A stretch of 64,000 nucleotides of DNA from Apoderus coryli (GCA_911728435.2 OU452198.1:11938001-12002000), one strand, 5' to 3'; positions 35,783 to 48,648 are shown, counted from the stretch's first letter. A program made the numbers and translations. The notes: a model not told the origin generated them from the letters alone.

Positions 35783-36273
35783 CTATCAGAGGCGTCACCG
35801 AACACCGAACACCGAACAACAATATATAGATGAAAAGGAAGCAAAATAAAAATAATGTTTTAGGTTTTAGCACACAAAATGTAATATAATTTTATAACTA
35901 TCAATATAATATTGTATAACATAATCAAAGATTAATGTACATTAATCTTTGACATAATCCAAGGATCAAGGTAGCATTGAACAATGGAAATCAAGTAGAC
36001 TGGAAACTAACCTATGGCAGCTTTGAAAGAATAATGATTTAAGTTCACAGTTACCTACTTTTGTAATAACAGAAAGTAAAAATGTAGTGTGGATTTAATT
36101 TTTAAAGAAACAAAAGTAATTTCTAAAGAATTTCCCAAACGGGTGAAGCAGGCAAATTAATTAGGTATCGGCAATATAATAGCGACCAGGAAAAAACGTA
36201 CAATTAGCATGAAATTTGAGGGCTGTGTTTAACACAACACATATAAGTATTTATGTTTTGTGGTGTTTAAAAT
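35783..36273. other. intergenic DNA with a 28-nt palindrome
   Basis: Nothing coding. Positions 35925-35952 (tcaaagattaat...) form a perfect 28-nt palindrome. Confidence 0.5.
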
Positions 36274-36312
36274 CATAGAATAAGTAAGTTAGCGTAGCTT
36301 TCTTATTCTATG
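36274..36312. mobile_element. 39-bp relic: both ends of the P-like element fused
   Basis: It begins catagaataagtaag (like the inverse of the right end of the element at 36427-38907) and finishes gctttcttattctatg (like the inverse of its left end). It therefore looks like an inverted copy with everything but the termini deleted. It lies 114 bp from the larger element. Confidence 0.65.
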
Positions 36313-36426
36313 TTAAAATCTAGAGAAATATTCATCAGTTATTGGAACTCAAACCTCGTTTGAAGATATGCTCTGATATTTATGCGCAAATATTACCATA
36401 TCCCAGATAAAGATACTTACTTTATC

Positions 36427-38907
36427 CATAGAATAAGAAAGCTACGCTAACCAGAAGTTTTACTTGACGATTTCGATGGGATTTTGTGTTCGTTCGCGCG
36501 ATTTTGTGCGCAAGCTGTCGAATTGGGTAAAATTCCAATATGGATGAATATTAATGATTGTTTACATTCGTTTATTCCATTTTCTAAAAAGTTTTCAACG
36601 TTTTTCCATTTTTATTAGTTATTTGGTTATAAGATTTATTGAATTCTAGTTGTAAGAACAATAGTGTAATAGTGTTTATTTAATTAACTGTTAGTGAAAG
36701 CATAGATTAATAATTGTGTACCTACATAAATCTTTGGTGTGGTGAAAGACAATGCCAAATTATTGTAGTAACAACAGCCACAAAACTGTAAAGTTAATAA
36801 GATATTTTAAAATTCCGAGTGATCCAATAATATAATAATAAACAAAATGTTTAATGTTTTAGCTATATTTTTTAAATAATTTTCAAGGCAACTTCAATGG
36901 GTGAAAAACATTGGCAGGTTAGACTTGATATCGAACGAACCGGAAAAAGTGTTTAACCGCAAAGTTTGTAGTGAACATTTTGAGGAGAAAATGTTTGCTG
37001 GTTTTGGCAACAGCAAGCACAAAAGGGAAGCCATACCGACTATTTTTTAAAAGGTGGTTAGCGAGCAAGGTAAATGTTTGATGAGTGTTGTGTCAGTCGT
37101 ATGTACATATTTAATTAATTTGTTTTAAGTGCGCGCCGATTCTCCACAACCGTCAACGATATCGGATGGATCTTCTCTGGTTTTTGATGACTTGAATTTT
37201 TGGAAAAAAACCCTTTAGATAGTAAGCTCCTTTTAACTACAAATTCTATCTTCATGTAGGTATTAGATGAAATTCTAAATTACAGAACAATTGCAAATAT
37301 CTCCAGGAATATCTGAGCAATATCCAAGAAAAAAGCCTTGAAAATGGAGGTGCAGAACCGTAAAAGAAAGTTCAATAGAATTACCGGTACTTTCGAACAG
37401 ACCATTCGATAAAGAAGATTATATTGAGTTTGTTAGAACTAATTTTAAGGAAGGCTTGGCTAATTTTGTTATTATGCAATATAATTTATCCAAGAAATCA
37501 TAGAAAGGTCGGAGATATACAAGTGAGTTCAAGAAATTTGCCGTAACTGTATATTTTCTTGGATCTAAACTATATCAACACTTACAAGAAACTTTTTTTA
37601 GCATTTTTTTTAACCACAAAACCACAATTCATCTAAAGTTGAATATTTGAAAGATATTATATTTCAAACAATAAAAAAATTAATTTAATTAGCCTTATTG
37701 TGCGGGGTATAGTGAGCGATCAAGGATCCAACTTTCTAGCTTTCTCACAGCAAAATGGGGTGCAACCAGAAAGACCGTATTATGTTTACCGCGCCCAAAT
37801 TCCTTAAAAAATCGCCAAAGTATTCCAGAGGATATAATCAGGGTTTGTCAGACTGAGAGAAATGTTAAGGAAAAATAAACTGTTGCCGTCGAGGCATGAG
37901 TCTCCAAATTTAAGTCTAAAAGTAATATTTCTGTGACCTTTTTGTCATTTATCTTTTTCCTAAGACTCTTGATGACAAGCTATATTTTTTTTTTGTAGAC
38001 AGCTATTTTTTATTTATATTTAAATTATTCCATATTATTTATTCAAGCCTAGAAATTTTTTTATTTTGAACCCTTTTCCACTAATAAGGAACGGATTGGT
38101 AAGCACGTTTTTATGATACATTTCATAGGTTATATTCTATCAAAGCTACAAATAACTAGGCAATATTTCTTCTATGTTTTGGAAATATATTTTTTTAAAA
38201 GTTTTTAACCCCTTTTTACACTATGCCATCTAATCTAATTTTATGGTTAATGTGTTAGGTTATACTCTATTAAACCAAAAAAAATAAGTTGAAGTATGAA
38301 TTTTTTAACTTTTTAAACCCCTTAAATACGCCCAAGTTAATCAGCACCTGCATAATATCTTGTAGTATTTTTGTGCCAAATTTGTTAAGTGGTTTTTTAG
38401 TTACCGGGGATACATAAATATAATATGCTATGGTGAGTAAAAACATTGTAATTGACAACACATTTGCAAAAATTTGTAAATAATGTTGTACAATGATGTC
38501 ATTCTGTTTTGTTTAAATTGTTTATTGTTGATTTGTAGATATTTATGTAGCTATTATTATGTTTGTATTATTAGTCATACGTATTTTATACTTTTATTTT
38601 TGTACTTTTGGCTACCGGCGGGTCTATGTACATGAGTACGAATGAGACAGAAATAAATATTATTATAATAAAGTTTTTTTACATTAAACATATTTTTTTT
38701 ATTGCGAAAGTTGCTCGAAAATATTCCGCTTATGTGAAATTGTGTACTATTTTAATTGTTAGTACAGAATTTATTGCCCGCTTGTTTGATATTGTGAACA
38801 ATACTATGATGCGCACAAAATCTGCGCGAGTTTCAAGAAATCCCATACAAATCAATGCTATTTACACGAAGATAAACTTCTGGTTAGCGAAGCTTACTTA
38901 TTCTATG
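36427..38907 (+). mobile_element. P-element-superfamily (THAP9-like) transposon relic
   Basis: Inverted ends of about 34 bp (catagaataagaaagctacg at left; inverse of catagaataagtaagcttcg at right). Inside on + : MPNYCSNNSHK then FKIPSDP, an intron-like gap, LQWVKNIGRLDL, KVCSEHFEEKMF and AIPTIF, which together make a THAP zinc domain. Then GRRYTSEFKKFAVTVYF and SKLYQHLQETF match the P/THAP9 region after the coiled coil, and IVSDQGSNF...NGVQPERPYY matches a catalytic-Asp block. Stops and frameshifts break every part and the C-terminal half is not recognisable. A 7-bp duplication ctttatc flanks the ends. This is clearly dead. Confidence 0.8.
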
Positions 38908-38918
38908 CTTTATCTGGG

Positions 38919-39631
38919 ACGATATCATAATAGTCTCACTCTGAGCTGAAATAGCATATTAGCATGTTCATTATGGCCCATACGAGCTTTTTTTTTAAAT
39001 GGGTAGTATAAATTATTAAATAAAAATTTAATTTTCACTTAGAGAAAAGTGTAAATAATATAAATATTAGCCCCTTACTTGGATACACAAACAAAATTCA
39101 AAAACATCAAGAAAAAGTGGAAAGAAAATATTGAACTATTGAAATTAGGAGAGTTGTAACTAAAAGGAAAAAATATTAAAACAAGAAAAAGCTAAATGAG
39201 AACAAACTCTCTTACGATAAATTGTAACAATGGTGAAGAATTTTGAAAGAAGTTTTTTGTTTGTTCAACAAGAAACTGGTTTAATTGAGTTTGCAAATAA
39301 TAGATACGTATATTAAATCTGGTATCAGTAATAGAAAGTTTAAGTTGCGAAAATTATTTGTCAAGTTCATTTATAAATACCTACCTACTTAAATAAATAA
39401 ACGATTTAGTGTGTAATAGCATTGTACAAATATTCTACATAGTTTATATTTTTTTCTAGCAATGTTACACAAAAATTACCAAGTTAATAAAAAACCTTCC
39501 GTCAATTCTTTTGCTACGGTTGAAAAATCATCAAAATATAATATATTCTTTTCATAAACGAATCACAAAATTTTTTGGATGTAATTTATTTAAAAATAAA
39601 CGTTTTAATGAAAAATAGAAATATATAACAC
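38919..39631. other. intergenic DNA, nothing recognised
   Basis: AT-rich, without coding blocks or clear repeats. Confidence 0.4.
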
Positions 39632-39850
39632 AAATTAAAATTTCATTATCGTTGTGAAAAACTAAAAGCTATATAATGTTCGAATTAGAAAAGACCATAA
39701 GTTCGATATTTTCCAATTGGAACAATATTTCACAATAAGCCCATGAGGCTGCAGTGAAATCGGGAAATCATGTCGAACAAACCCTTACAAAAAAAATTGG
39801 AACATTATATAGCTTTTAGTTTTTCACAAAGATAATGAAACTTTAATTTA
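39632..39850. repeat. MITE/foldback, 50-bp inverted arms
   Basis: The arm with gtgaaaaactaaaagctata (39632-39682) is repeated inverted at about 39798-39850 with two or three changes. The centre is not coding. Confidence 0.8.
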
Positions 39851-42800
39851 CTTTTAAGTCTATTCATTTTAGCTGTTAACATATTTTATATTTTTACTGG
39901 ACAGACTTGAAAGCTGTTTTGATACGATATGATGGTCTCAGAAAGACGTATGTGGCACACAGAATTCAGGAAATTCATATTATACCTAAAAATGTTGATA
40001 AATGGAGGTGGCTGCCATTTAAAAAATGTTGCTGATGAAAGTCGGTGGTTACAAGACTCTAGTTTTTTTAATTGATTAGAAGAAATGAAGAGAAAATTGA
40101 AACTACGAATAAAAATTTGGATTAAGAAAATGAATTTGGAAATGAAAATGCACATGTAACTCAAAAATCGAAGGATTTTCAAATTGGTGGAAATTCATTA
40201 GATCAACTAAATGGTTGTCTTTTATCAGATTTAGGAAAAAATGTCCCCCTTGCGTGAGCATTTCTTCTTCAAATTGTATCTAGATGCATACTTTTTGACG
40301 AACCACTCTCGATATATACTTATGGTTACTATCAGAAGCAATTGTCAATTTTGGAGCATGATAAAACGCACATGCACATGCTATTTAGAAAATAAGTTTG
40401 AATTAAGGCTCAAAATAAGAAAAAATCTCACAAAATAAATGCTATTTATTTAAAATAGTTATTAACATTTTGTTGCGTCGCGTCGTAATATTCAAATTTT
40501 ACAATACATTTTACTTAATAATAAATATTTAATATAATTCAATAAATAACCAGTATATATTATTTATACACTATATTTCACCACAATCTATGAAAATCAA
40601 TACTAGGCCTAATTTGTAGTGGCCTGCAGCAATGCCTTTGGTGATATTTAGTTAATTGTTACGACATAGTCTACTAAATAATATATATTATTTATTAGAC
40701 TATGGTTACGTCACCTGATAAAACTTCAGCAACACAACCAAACTAATAACACAGATATATACACTCATCTTACAATGAGTCAATCATTTTTTTGGCTGTG
40801 ATATCGATGTATGCATTATTTTGTTAAACAGAATAAATTTAAGTTTTGTTGAGTTAGCAGCGTTTTATTCTTTCTCTCGGAATAATATTATAAATTATAA
40901 TAAATATAATGTATTTATTATACAATATATGAAATAGTTTTAAAAATATCGGCTGATCTGCTAGGTAACTGAGTTTGAGGTTTCAGCTGAATACGTCTGG
41001 TAAAGTAGTTCAATGGTTGACTCAAAATTCAGTGGACGACCCATAGCGGTGCTATACTGAACTAAACTTTTTCCGGCCAATTGATGTGACCTCACGCATG
41101 GTGATTTTTTTCGTTTGGGGAATTCGTAAAGTGTAATATTTACGCTGAGCAAATGTTATCGGCGAAATTGAACATTAATTGTGCGAAAGTTTTATCCATG
41201 ATTTTTTCAATTTAGAATTAAAATTACCTCCCTAGATAAAGATTACAAAGTAATTTATATTCTACTGTGAGCAATGAGATTGGATAAACAATTCACATGC
41301 AAATGTTTGGTATAAGACAATACCCTTCAAGTACTCCGCAGTTATAATAGTGGTGAAATATCAATGTATAAATATTATTTGACAGTTCTGATTAGGTTTT
41401 ATATACTTTTTATTAATATTGAATATAAAGGCACTTTATTACCCATAAATATAATTATTAATATTATCACAAAGACAAAGGCATGCAATTACATTTCTAA
41501 TCAAAAATAATTAAACTACTTATCATAATTATGTAACTAATTTTGTAAAATGTTTTCTAAACGACTAATAAACAGACGAGATTTTTTGATGATTACACAA
41601 AAATTTGTTTGTGTATCGATCTGGTTTATTTTACCTGTCGGTCTTTGCTAAAATCAACTGTTTCCTTCGACAATTGATATTTTTGCGGGAAAAGTCTTAG
41701 ACGACCTATACCTATATTTAGTACTTATTAATTCTCACTTAACAAAAGCGGTATTCCTTATAATGAATTATCATCACATGGCCAGTATCAAATAGTCGAG
41801 AAAAAGAAAGTGGTAGCCCTATTCTTACTAGAGAGTTATTGGAACTTTTATAAGGTCACGCAGTAATATTGCCGTCCTTATTGTGACATGTACGCATGCG
41901 CATTTAATGTTTCAAATAAGGGAAACATTATTAAGGTTACTGTTTGTCGGTATTTGTGCGAGCGTACTCAACACCTCTACATAGGACAACAAGCCCAAGA
42001 GGCAAAACACACTAATAACAATACGTATTTATAGTTTACCTCTGACTTTTTTACTTTAAAAGTAACTTACAAAATCCCTTATGTAGGTTAAACCAGCAAT
42101 CTTGTCCGCTATGCCACAAAATTACTTTCTTTTTATTATATTTACGGACACAAATTCATGTTATAATTTATATAAGGTCAGCACAATTAGTGCAAGACAT
42201 TAAGACAAAATTCCAATAACTCGCTATTATATTTAACGTCAATTCAAAGGTAGATGACGTAAGAAAATTGTCTTGTTATTGTAACAATGCGTTTAATTAT
42301 TATTTCATGTTATATTCACTTTTTACGATGTTTATAACCTATGAAAATCAATGTCAACTTATTAAACTCCAACAACACTGCTAATTTAGCAAATACCTTA
42401 CAATGATTATGTATAAAAGATGTCAATAAATCAAATTACTTATATCTGAAAAATATGTTTAAAAAGTGCTTAGAAAACCCGTATAAATTATAAATTTAAG
42501 AGAGATTTCAATCTCCTTTAACCTAAATTTAAAAAAAAAAATTGTTTTTCTATACCAAAGCTGTGAATTACGTTTTTAGACGTATCGAAAAAAATTTCAC
42601 GAAGACTCATTACAGTCGTAAATTAAAAATGTTTTCGATGATCAAAATATATCTGCGCTGATTATGCAATATTTTTTGTGCAACCGTGCAAATTAGGCAT
42701 TCTCAAAATGAAAAACAAAGTATGAGGCTGTTCTTCCTGCTTGAGTAAGAAGCAATGTTTCCAGCACATTGCCGCCGGTAAATATGAGATATTTCTTGAA

Positions 42801-43167
42801 ATTAAAGGCCCATTATTTAAGTAAAGTAAAGTAAAAACAAAACAAGCCTCAGGGACACTCCCCAAACGTTTATTAGAGAAACTGGTATTTTTAATCCGAT
42901 TAACTCAGTGGACTAAGCTATCATCAATCCTTCCTGACTACCAAAACCTTCTTGCTAAAATTTAATTGTAGATGTCGTTTTTTTGGTGACAATGAGCAAA
43001 AATTATAAAATCCCAAGTAAAATAATCGAATTGCGTGTTTTGTTGTCAGCGTAATCAATAGTTAATAGGCTTCTCTTAAGAAATCCAGAGTAAAACCTTG
43101 AAGCATCAAAAAATTAGTTATAGTCGCTAGCGGAATTGAAGCATTTTAATTATTGTAGTGGAACATA
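39851..43167. other. 3.3 kb intergenic DNA, nothing recognised
   Basis: No gene, tRNA or transposase block seen on either strand. An imperfect hairpin lies at about 40668-40706 (agtctactaaataatata and its inverse). The minus frame at 40961-41152 has no similarity known to me. Confidence 0.4.
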
Positions 43168-44260
43168 TTTGGTTATTCAATAAGGCCATAGATGGCGTTA
43201 CTAGAATTTTTTCCATAATATTTTTATTTAGTACTAACCTTCAAACGATACGTGTATAAATTTGACAGAAATCTGACTTTTCATTCGTGAGTTATAGCAT
43301 TTTGTGTGAAGCAACTTTTGTTACTGAAAAAAAAAATGGGAAAAAGTGAATTTCGAGTTTTAATAAAGCATTGCTTTTTGATGGAAAAAAAATAAAGTGA
43401 AACAAAACAAAGGCCTAATAAACATTATCCGAACTCTGCTCCATCGAGACAAATGGTAGAGAAGTGGATTGCTGAATTTAAACGTGGTTGTACCAGCACA
43501 AATGATGCAGAGCGCAGTGGACGCCGAAATGAGGCTGTTATTCCAGAAAACGTCAACAAAATTTACAAATTGGTTATGAACAATCGCAAATTGAAGGTGC
43601 ACGAGCCAGCTGACATTGTAAAGATATCAGATCGTAGTGTTTTTACCATTTTACACGAACATTTGGGTATGCGAAAGCTCTGTGCAAAGTGGATGCCGCG
43701 TGAGCTCAAAATCGACCAAAAACAACAACGAATTGATGCTTCAGAGGAGTGTTTGGCGCTGTTAAACCGCAATACAATGGAATTTTATCGTCGACATGTG
43801 ACAATGGATGAAACATGGCTTCACTATTACACACCAGAATCCAAAAGACAGTCAGCTGAGTGGACGAACCGAATCCAAAGCGAGCAAAGACTCAACAGTC
43901 GGCCGGTAAGGTAATGGGGTCTGTATTTTAGAATGCGAACGGAATAATATTCATCGACTACTTCCAAAAAGGAACCACCATCAACAGCGACTGTGCACTT
44001 TTGGATCGATTGAAGGCTGAAATCGCAAAGTAACGGCCACATTTGCAAAAGGAAAAAGTGTTGTTTCACCAATACAATGCACCGTGTCACATATCGATGA
44101 AAACTATGGCCAAATTGAATGAATTGGGCTTCCCCACTCACCATATTCTCCACATTTAGCCCCCAGCGACTTTTTCCTGTTTTCAGATCTCAAGAGAATG
44201 CTTGCTGGAAAGAAAATGAATTGTTATGAGTTACGAAGAAGAGCAACATTAGTTGTAGGT
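43168..44260 (+). pseudogene. mariner element, broken transposase
   Basis: The likely left end is ttggttattcaataag at 43169. The transposase begins MGKSEFRVLIKHC at 43335, stops soon after, and is open again at 43453-43914 (helix-turn-helix region, then VTMDETWLHYYTPESKRQSA with the first catalytic Asp). After frameshifts it gives NANGIIFIDYFQKGTTIN, then HQYNAPCH and LAPSDFFLF. The second catalytic Asp, normally QDNAP, is Tyr here. The C-terminus and right end are lost where piggyBac-derived sequence starts. Confidence 0.85.
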
Positions 44261-44351
44261 ACCTAAGATAATTGTGAAACCTTTAATTGTTGTAGTTTGT
44301 CATAGTGAATATGTGTTGTATAGGAAGTTTTATCCGATGAGGAGGCAGATC

Positions 44352-44495
44352 TGTTGGAAGTTGTTATATTGCATCATATTGTATATAGAAAATAAATAGT
44401 GATAGTTGTCAGAATATAAATAAAACGTATAAGAGTTGTTAAAAGTTAATATATTATTTTACTTCATAAGGTTGTTCAACCACGCTCTGCTAACA
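44352..44495 (+). repeat. copia 5' LTR
   Basis: It starts TGTTGGAAGTTGTTATATTG and ends GCTCTGCTAACA (terminal TGTT...AACA). AATAAA words at 44391 and 44417 could serve RNA 3'-end formation in the right-hand copy. Confidence 0.95.
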
Positions 44496-44511
44496 GGTTA
44501 TGGGTCCGCAA
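44496..44511 (+). promoter_or_regulatory. copia primer-binding site
   Basis: ggttatgggtccgc directly after the LTR resembles the Drosophila copia primer site, which pairs with an internal part of initiator tRNA-Met. The call rests on position and that resemblance. Confidence 0.7.
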
Positions 44512-44651
44512 CTGTATTAGAAGTGTGAGTAGAAGAATTGGAAGTTAATTAATCCACAAAAACTGTAAATTTTTCCGAAATTCTGAATTTAAGAAAAAAT
44601 CTGACAGTATTTGACATATATCAAAAAAGTTAAAAAAAAAAATATTAAATA

Positions 44652-47600
44652 ATGTCTACTAACGAAGAATTGGAGGCTCAGATTGATATTTTAAGAAAGG
44701 AACTCGATAAACGAAAATCCACAACAATTATCTCAACCGCTGTAGGAGGTTTATCTGAAAATAAACACCTGGATGGTACAAATTACAATGATTGGAAGTT
44801 TTGGATGAAGAACTACTTAATAGACGCAGGTTTATGGCACTGTATTGAACCTAAAGTCGGACAAAACATTGATGAAGATGTAGATCAACGAACTTTAGCA
44901 AAAATTAACTTATCGTTAAAGCCGTGTGCAGCTGCAGAAACAAAAAAAGCCAAAACAGCCAAAGAAGCATGGGATAATCTGAAAAAAGCTTACGAAAATA
45001 GTGGTATAGTACGTTTAGTTAGTTTATATTCAAGTCTTTTCAAAACTAATTTTGATTCCTGTTCCTCAATGCAAGAATATATTGATAAAATTATTCATAT
45101 TGCTGAACAACTGGAAAATATTGGTGAACCGTTTAAAGACAATGTTGTTGGTGGTATTATTCTTGGTGGTCTTCCAGATGAATACAAACCTTTGATATTA
45201 GGAATTCAAGGCTCAAAGCAGACGACTAGTACCGATTTTGTTAAAAATCTTTTACTGCAAGAAAATGTAAAAGGTTTAAGTAGCAAAAATACTACTGAAA
45301 TTGCTTTCGCAAGTAAGAAATATCAAAAATTTAATAAATCTGGACCTAGATGTTACAATTGTAATGGATATAATCACAAGGCCAACGAATGTCAGAAACC
45401 TAAGAAACCAATACGAGGTAACGACAAAACCAAACGATCAAATCAAGCGTTAACATGCAATGAATTCACTGAGAATCAAGGCTGGTACATAGATTCAGGA
45501 GCAACTTCACATTTTACAGGATCAAAAGACATATTAGATCATTTTGAAGAATGTAAAAATCAGGAAATCGGTATTGCTAATGGAACGAAAATGCATTGTA
45601 CTGGATATGGTAATATTGAAATTCAGCTGAAAAATGAAAATTTCATAACCATCAAAAATGTTACACATGCACCAGGCTTGGCAATGAATCTTTTGTCTGT
45701 AAGTAAAATAACCAAAAATGGTCGAACTGTTATTTTCGATTCAGAATTTGGATGTCGCATTACAAATAAGAAAATTAAGTTAGATACAGAGAATATCATT
45801 TGCACTGCCACTGAAACAAATGGTATGTACAAACTGGATGTAGCAGAATTATTAGTAAATACAGTAAGGACTTTAAAATCTCAAGAAATTTGGCATCGTC
45901 GCTTAGGTCATTTGAACAATGTATCCATGAAGCTACTGAAGAATAAATTAGCAACTGGAATTAGTTTCAATAACGACGATTTTTCCAAATGTGAAGCATG
46001 CATTAAGGGTAAAATACATCGAAAACCATTTAATAAAGCTAGTTGCCAACGCGCAAAAGAACCACTAGAATTGGTACATTCTGATGTCTGCGGTCCCTTG
46101 CAAGCTCAGTCAATCGGTGGAGCCAAGTACTTCTTGACGTTTACTGACGATTTTACCAGAAAAACTGAAGTTTATTTTCTTCAAACAAAAAACGAAGTAA
46201 CTGAAAAGTTTATGGAGTATAAAGCATACGTTGAAAATGAAACCAAAAAGAAAATAAGATGCCTACATACCGATAATGGTACTGAATATGTCAACAGTCA
46301 GTTATTGGGTATACTTAAAAAAGCTGGAATAAAACATCAAAAAACTATGGCATATACTCCACAACAGAATGGTGTAGCAGAAAGGCTAAATCGTACCCTA
46401 ATGGAAACTGCAAGAAGCATGTTAATAGATGCAGAGCTTGGAAACTGTTTTTGGGCTGAAGCTATATCCACAGCAGTTTACCTAAAAAATCGATCCCCAA
46501 CAAAAGCTCTTGCAAATTGCACTCCAGAGGAAGCGTGGACAGGTGAGAAACCAAATTTATCACATCTACACATTTTTGGATGCAAAGCCTTGGTACACAT
46601 TCCCAAAGAAAAAAGAAGAAAATTAGATAGAAAAGCTGAGGAATATATATTTGTCGGTTATACAGAACATACAAAAGGATTTCGTTTTATACATCCAATT
46701 ACACGCAAAATTCTGATATCACGTGATGCTGAATTCTTCGAAAACCAATCATTAAATAAAAATACTAATGAAGAATATTACAATAATATATTTCCGGTTC
46801 CAATGTCTGAAAATCAGTGCAATGACCATCAACAGCAGTTAGAAATCACAGAAACTGTTGTTGAAGTGGGGGAGGAATTGCCTACAGAATTTGAAACAAA
46901 AAAAATAATTATTGAACCTGTGGAAGAAGTTTTTGAAGAAACATCGAACGAATTAGGCGAAGTTGAGGATATTTTAAAAGAAAACGAAAGAGATGAAAAT
47001 CAAGAAAACCAGATCAGAAAATCAAATCGTGTTCATGTGCCAAACAAAAATATTTTTAACTCAGATTTTATATGTCAAGCTGCGTTCGAATCATTCTCGC
47101 TCGATCCAAATACGATGGATGAAGCTTTATTGGGGACAAATGCAAGTGAATGGCATAAAGCAATGAACGAGGAAATGGAAGCACATAAAAGGAATAACAC
47201 TTGGGAAATCTGTGAACTTCCTTCCGGCAAGAAACCTGTAAAAAGTAAATGGACTTTTAAAACCAAATTTACAAAAACTGGTGAAATAGATCGCTATAAA
47301 GCACGATTGGTAGCAAAAGGTTATTCACAAGTTTCAGGCATTGATTACGAAGAAACATATTCTCCGGTAATTAGGTACAGTTCCATCAGACTTCTTCTCG
47401 CACTAGCCGCCAAATACGATTGGGAAATCGATCAGATGGACGTTGTCACCGCTTTTCTACACCCAAAGCTTGATGAAGAAATATATATGGAACTACCTGA
47501 TGGAAGAATTTGTAGATTATTAAAAACTCTTTATGGCCTAAAGCAGTCAAGTCGGATGTGGAACAAAGAACTGGACTCAGCCATAAAAGAACTAGGTTTT

Positions 47601-48638
47601 AAGCAATCAATGTACGACCCATGTGTTTATTCTAGAAGAAAAAATGGTAAAGATATAGTTTTAGCAATATACGTAGATGACATTTTAATATTTTCAAATG
47701 ATATATATGAAAAAAATAATCTTAAAATGATGTTAATGAAACGTTTTAAGATGAAAGATTTTGGAGAAGCACATTATTGCCTTGGTATGAGAATCACTCG
47801 AGATAGAAGAAAAAAGACCATTACTCTTGACCAAGAAAAATATATTACGGATATTCTTACCCGTTTCAACATGTCAAATTGTAATGGAATATCCACTCCT
47901 TTGGATATAAACCAAGCATTTACCAAAGATGGACAACCTAAGACAAATGCTGAAAAGAAAGAAATGTCAAAGTTTCCCTATCAAGAGGCAATCGGATGCA
48001 TTATGTACGCAGCACAATGTACTCGCCCAGACATAGCTTATTCAGTGGGGGTGCTTTCACGATTCAATCAAAATCCTGGCAAAGTTCATTGGGCAGCAGT
48101 CAAACGAATCTTCCGTTATTTAAAAAACACCGTAAATTTCAAGTTACAATTTAATCAATGTTTAGAAGATATTTGTGGTTATTGTGACTCTGATTGGGCC
48201 GGTGATCAAGATGATAGGAAGTCTACAGCGGCATATGTTTTCCTGCTTGGTGGAGGTGCCGTCAGTTGGGCGTCAAAGAAACAAACTACAGTCGCACTAT
48301 CAACGACAGAAGCCGAATATATGGCTTTAAGTTTCGCTACACAGGAAGCTATATTTTTAAAGAATCTTATTAATGAAATCATACCAGATAGTTTGAATTT
48401 CATAAAAATATACTGCGATAATAAAGGAGCGATTGATTTAAGTAAAAATGCAGGATACAGACCAAGAAGCAAGCACATCGATATAAAACACCATTTTGTA
48501 CGGGAGATGCAAAACCGTGGTGAAATTCAAGTTCAGAGTATTTCTACAAAAGATATGGTAGCAGATGCACTCACAAAAGGGATATCTAACGAAAAACTAA
48601 AAGAAATCTGTAGAAAGATGGGTCTTGCAGCAACATAA
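44652..48638 (+). CDS. copia Gag-Pol polyprotein, 1328 aa, intact
   Basis: A single frame starts at the ATG 157 bp after the left LTR. Domains in order (approximate residues): Gag with LDGTNYNDWKFWMK (near 37); CCHC knuckle CYNCNGYNHKANEC (about 234-247); aspartic protease WYIDSGATSHFTG (active Asp near 281); GAG-pre-integrase IWHRRLGHLN (near 415); integrase with catalytic Asp in SDVCGP (near 478), TDNGTEY (near 540) and Glu in NGVAERLNRT (near 577); reverse transcriptase with FLHPKLDEEIYME and the YVDD box (near 1007); RNase H (CDSDWAG near 1178; STTEAEYMAL) ending DALTKG. The order protease-integrase-RT is that of Ty1/copia. As in Drosophila copia, Gag and Pol share one frame; how Gag would be made in excess is not evident. 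No stop or frameshift interrupts it. Confidence 0.97.
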   Translation: MSTNEELEAQIDILRKELDKRKSTTIISTAVGGLSENKHLDGTNYNDWKFWMKNYLIDAGLWHCIEPKVGQNIDEDVDQRTLAKINLSLKPCAAAETKKAKTAKEAWDNLKKAYENSGIVRLVSLYSSLFKTNFDSCSSMQEYIDKIIHIAEQLENIGEPFKDNVVGGIILGGLPDEYKPLILGIQGSKQTTSTDFVKNLLLQENVKGLSSKNTTEIAFASKKYQKFNKSGPRCYNCNGYNHKANECQKPKKPIRGNDKTKRSNQALTCNEFTENQGWYIDSGATSHFTGSKDILDHFEECKNQEIGIANGTKMHCTGYGNIEIQLKNENFITIKNVTHAPGLAMNLLSVSKITKNGRTVIFDSEFGCRITNKKIKLDTENIICTATETNGMYKLDVAELLVNTVRTLKSQEIWHRRLGHLNNVSMKLLKNKLATGISFNNDDFSKCEACIKGKIHRKPFNKASCQRAKEPLELVHSDVCGPLQAQSIGGAKYFLTFTDDFTRKTEVYFLQTKNEVTEKFMEYKAYVENETKKKIRCLHTDNGTEYVNSQLLGILKKAGIKHQKTMAYTPQQNGVAERLNRTLMETARSMLIDAELGNCFWAEAISTAVYLKNRSPTKALANCTPEEAWTGEKPNLSHLHIFGCKALVHIPKEKRRKLDRKAEEYIFVGYTEHTKGFRFIHPITRKILISRDAEFFENQSLNKNTNEEYYNNIFPVPMSENQCNDHQQQLEITETVVEVGEELPTEFETKKIIIEPVEEVFEETSNELGEVEDILKENERDENQENQIRKSNRVHVPNKNIFNSDFICQAAFESFSLDPNTMDEALLGTNASEWHKAMNEEMEAHKRNNTWEICELPSGKKPVKSKWTFKTKFTKTGEIDRYKARLVAKGYSQVSGIDYEETYSPVIRYSSIRLLLALAAKYDWEIDQMDVVTAFLHPKLDEEIYMELPDGRICRLLKTLYGLKQSSRMWNKELDSAIKELGFKQSMYDPCVYSRRKNGKDIVLAIYVDDILIFSNDIYEKNNLKMMLMKRFKMKDFGEAHYCLGMRITRDRRKKTITLDQEKYITDILTRFNMSNCNGISTPLDINQAFTKDGQPKTNAEKKEMSKFPYQEAIGCIMYAAQCTRPDIAYSVGVLSRFNQNPGKVHWAAVKRIFRYLKNTVNFKLQFNQCLEDICGYCDSDWAGDQDDRKSTAAYVFLLGGGAVSWASKKQTTVALSTTEAEYMALSFATQEAIFLKNLINEIIPDSLNFIKIYCDNKGAIDLSKNAGYRPRSKHIDIKHHFVREMQNRGEIQVQSISTKDMVADALTKGISNEKLKEICRKMGLAAT

Positions 48639-48648
48639 CAAGTGGGGG

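Noticed and set aside
38608..38949. 113-codon + frame as a gene
   Set aside because: Its last third runs through the right inverted repeat of the P-like element, so it is not an independent gene.
43453..43914. host gene encoding a 153-aa protein
   Set aside because: It is the middle of a mariner transposase that continues in other frames on both sides.
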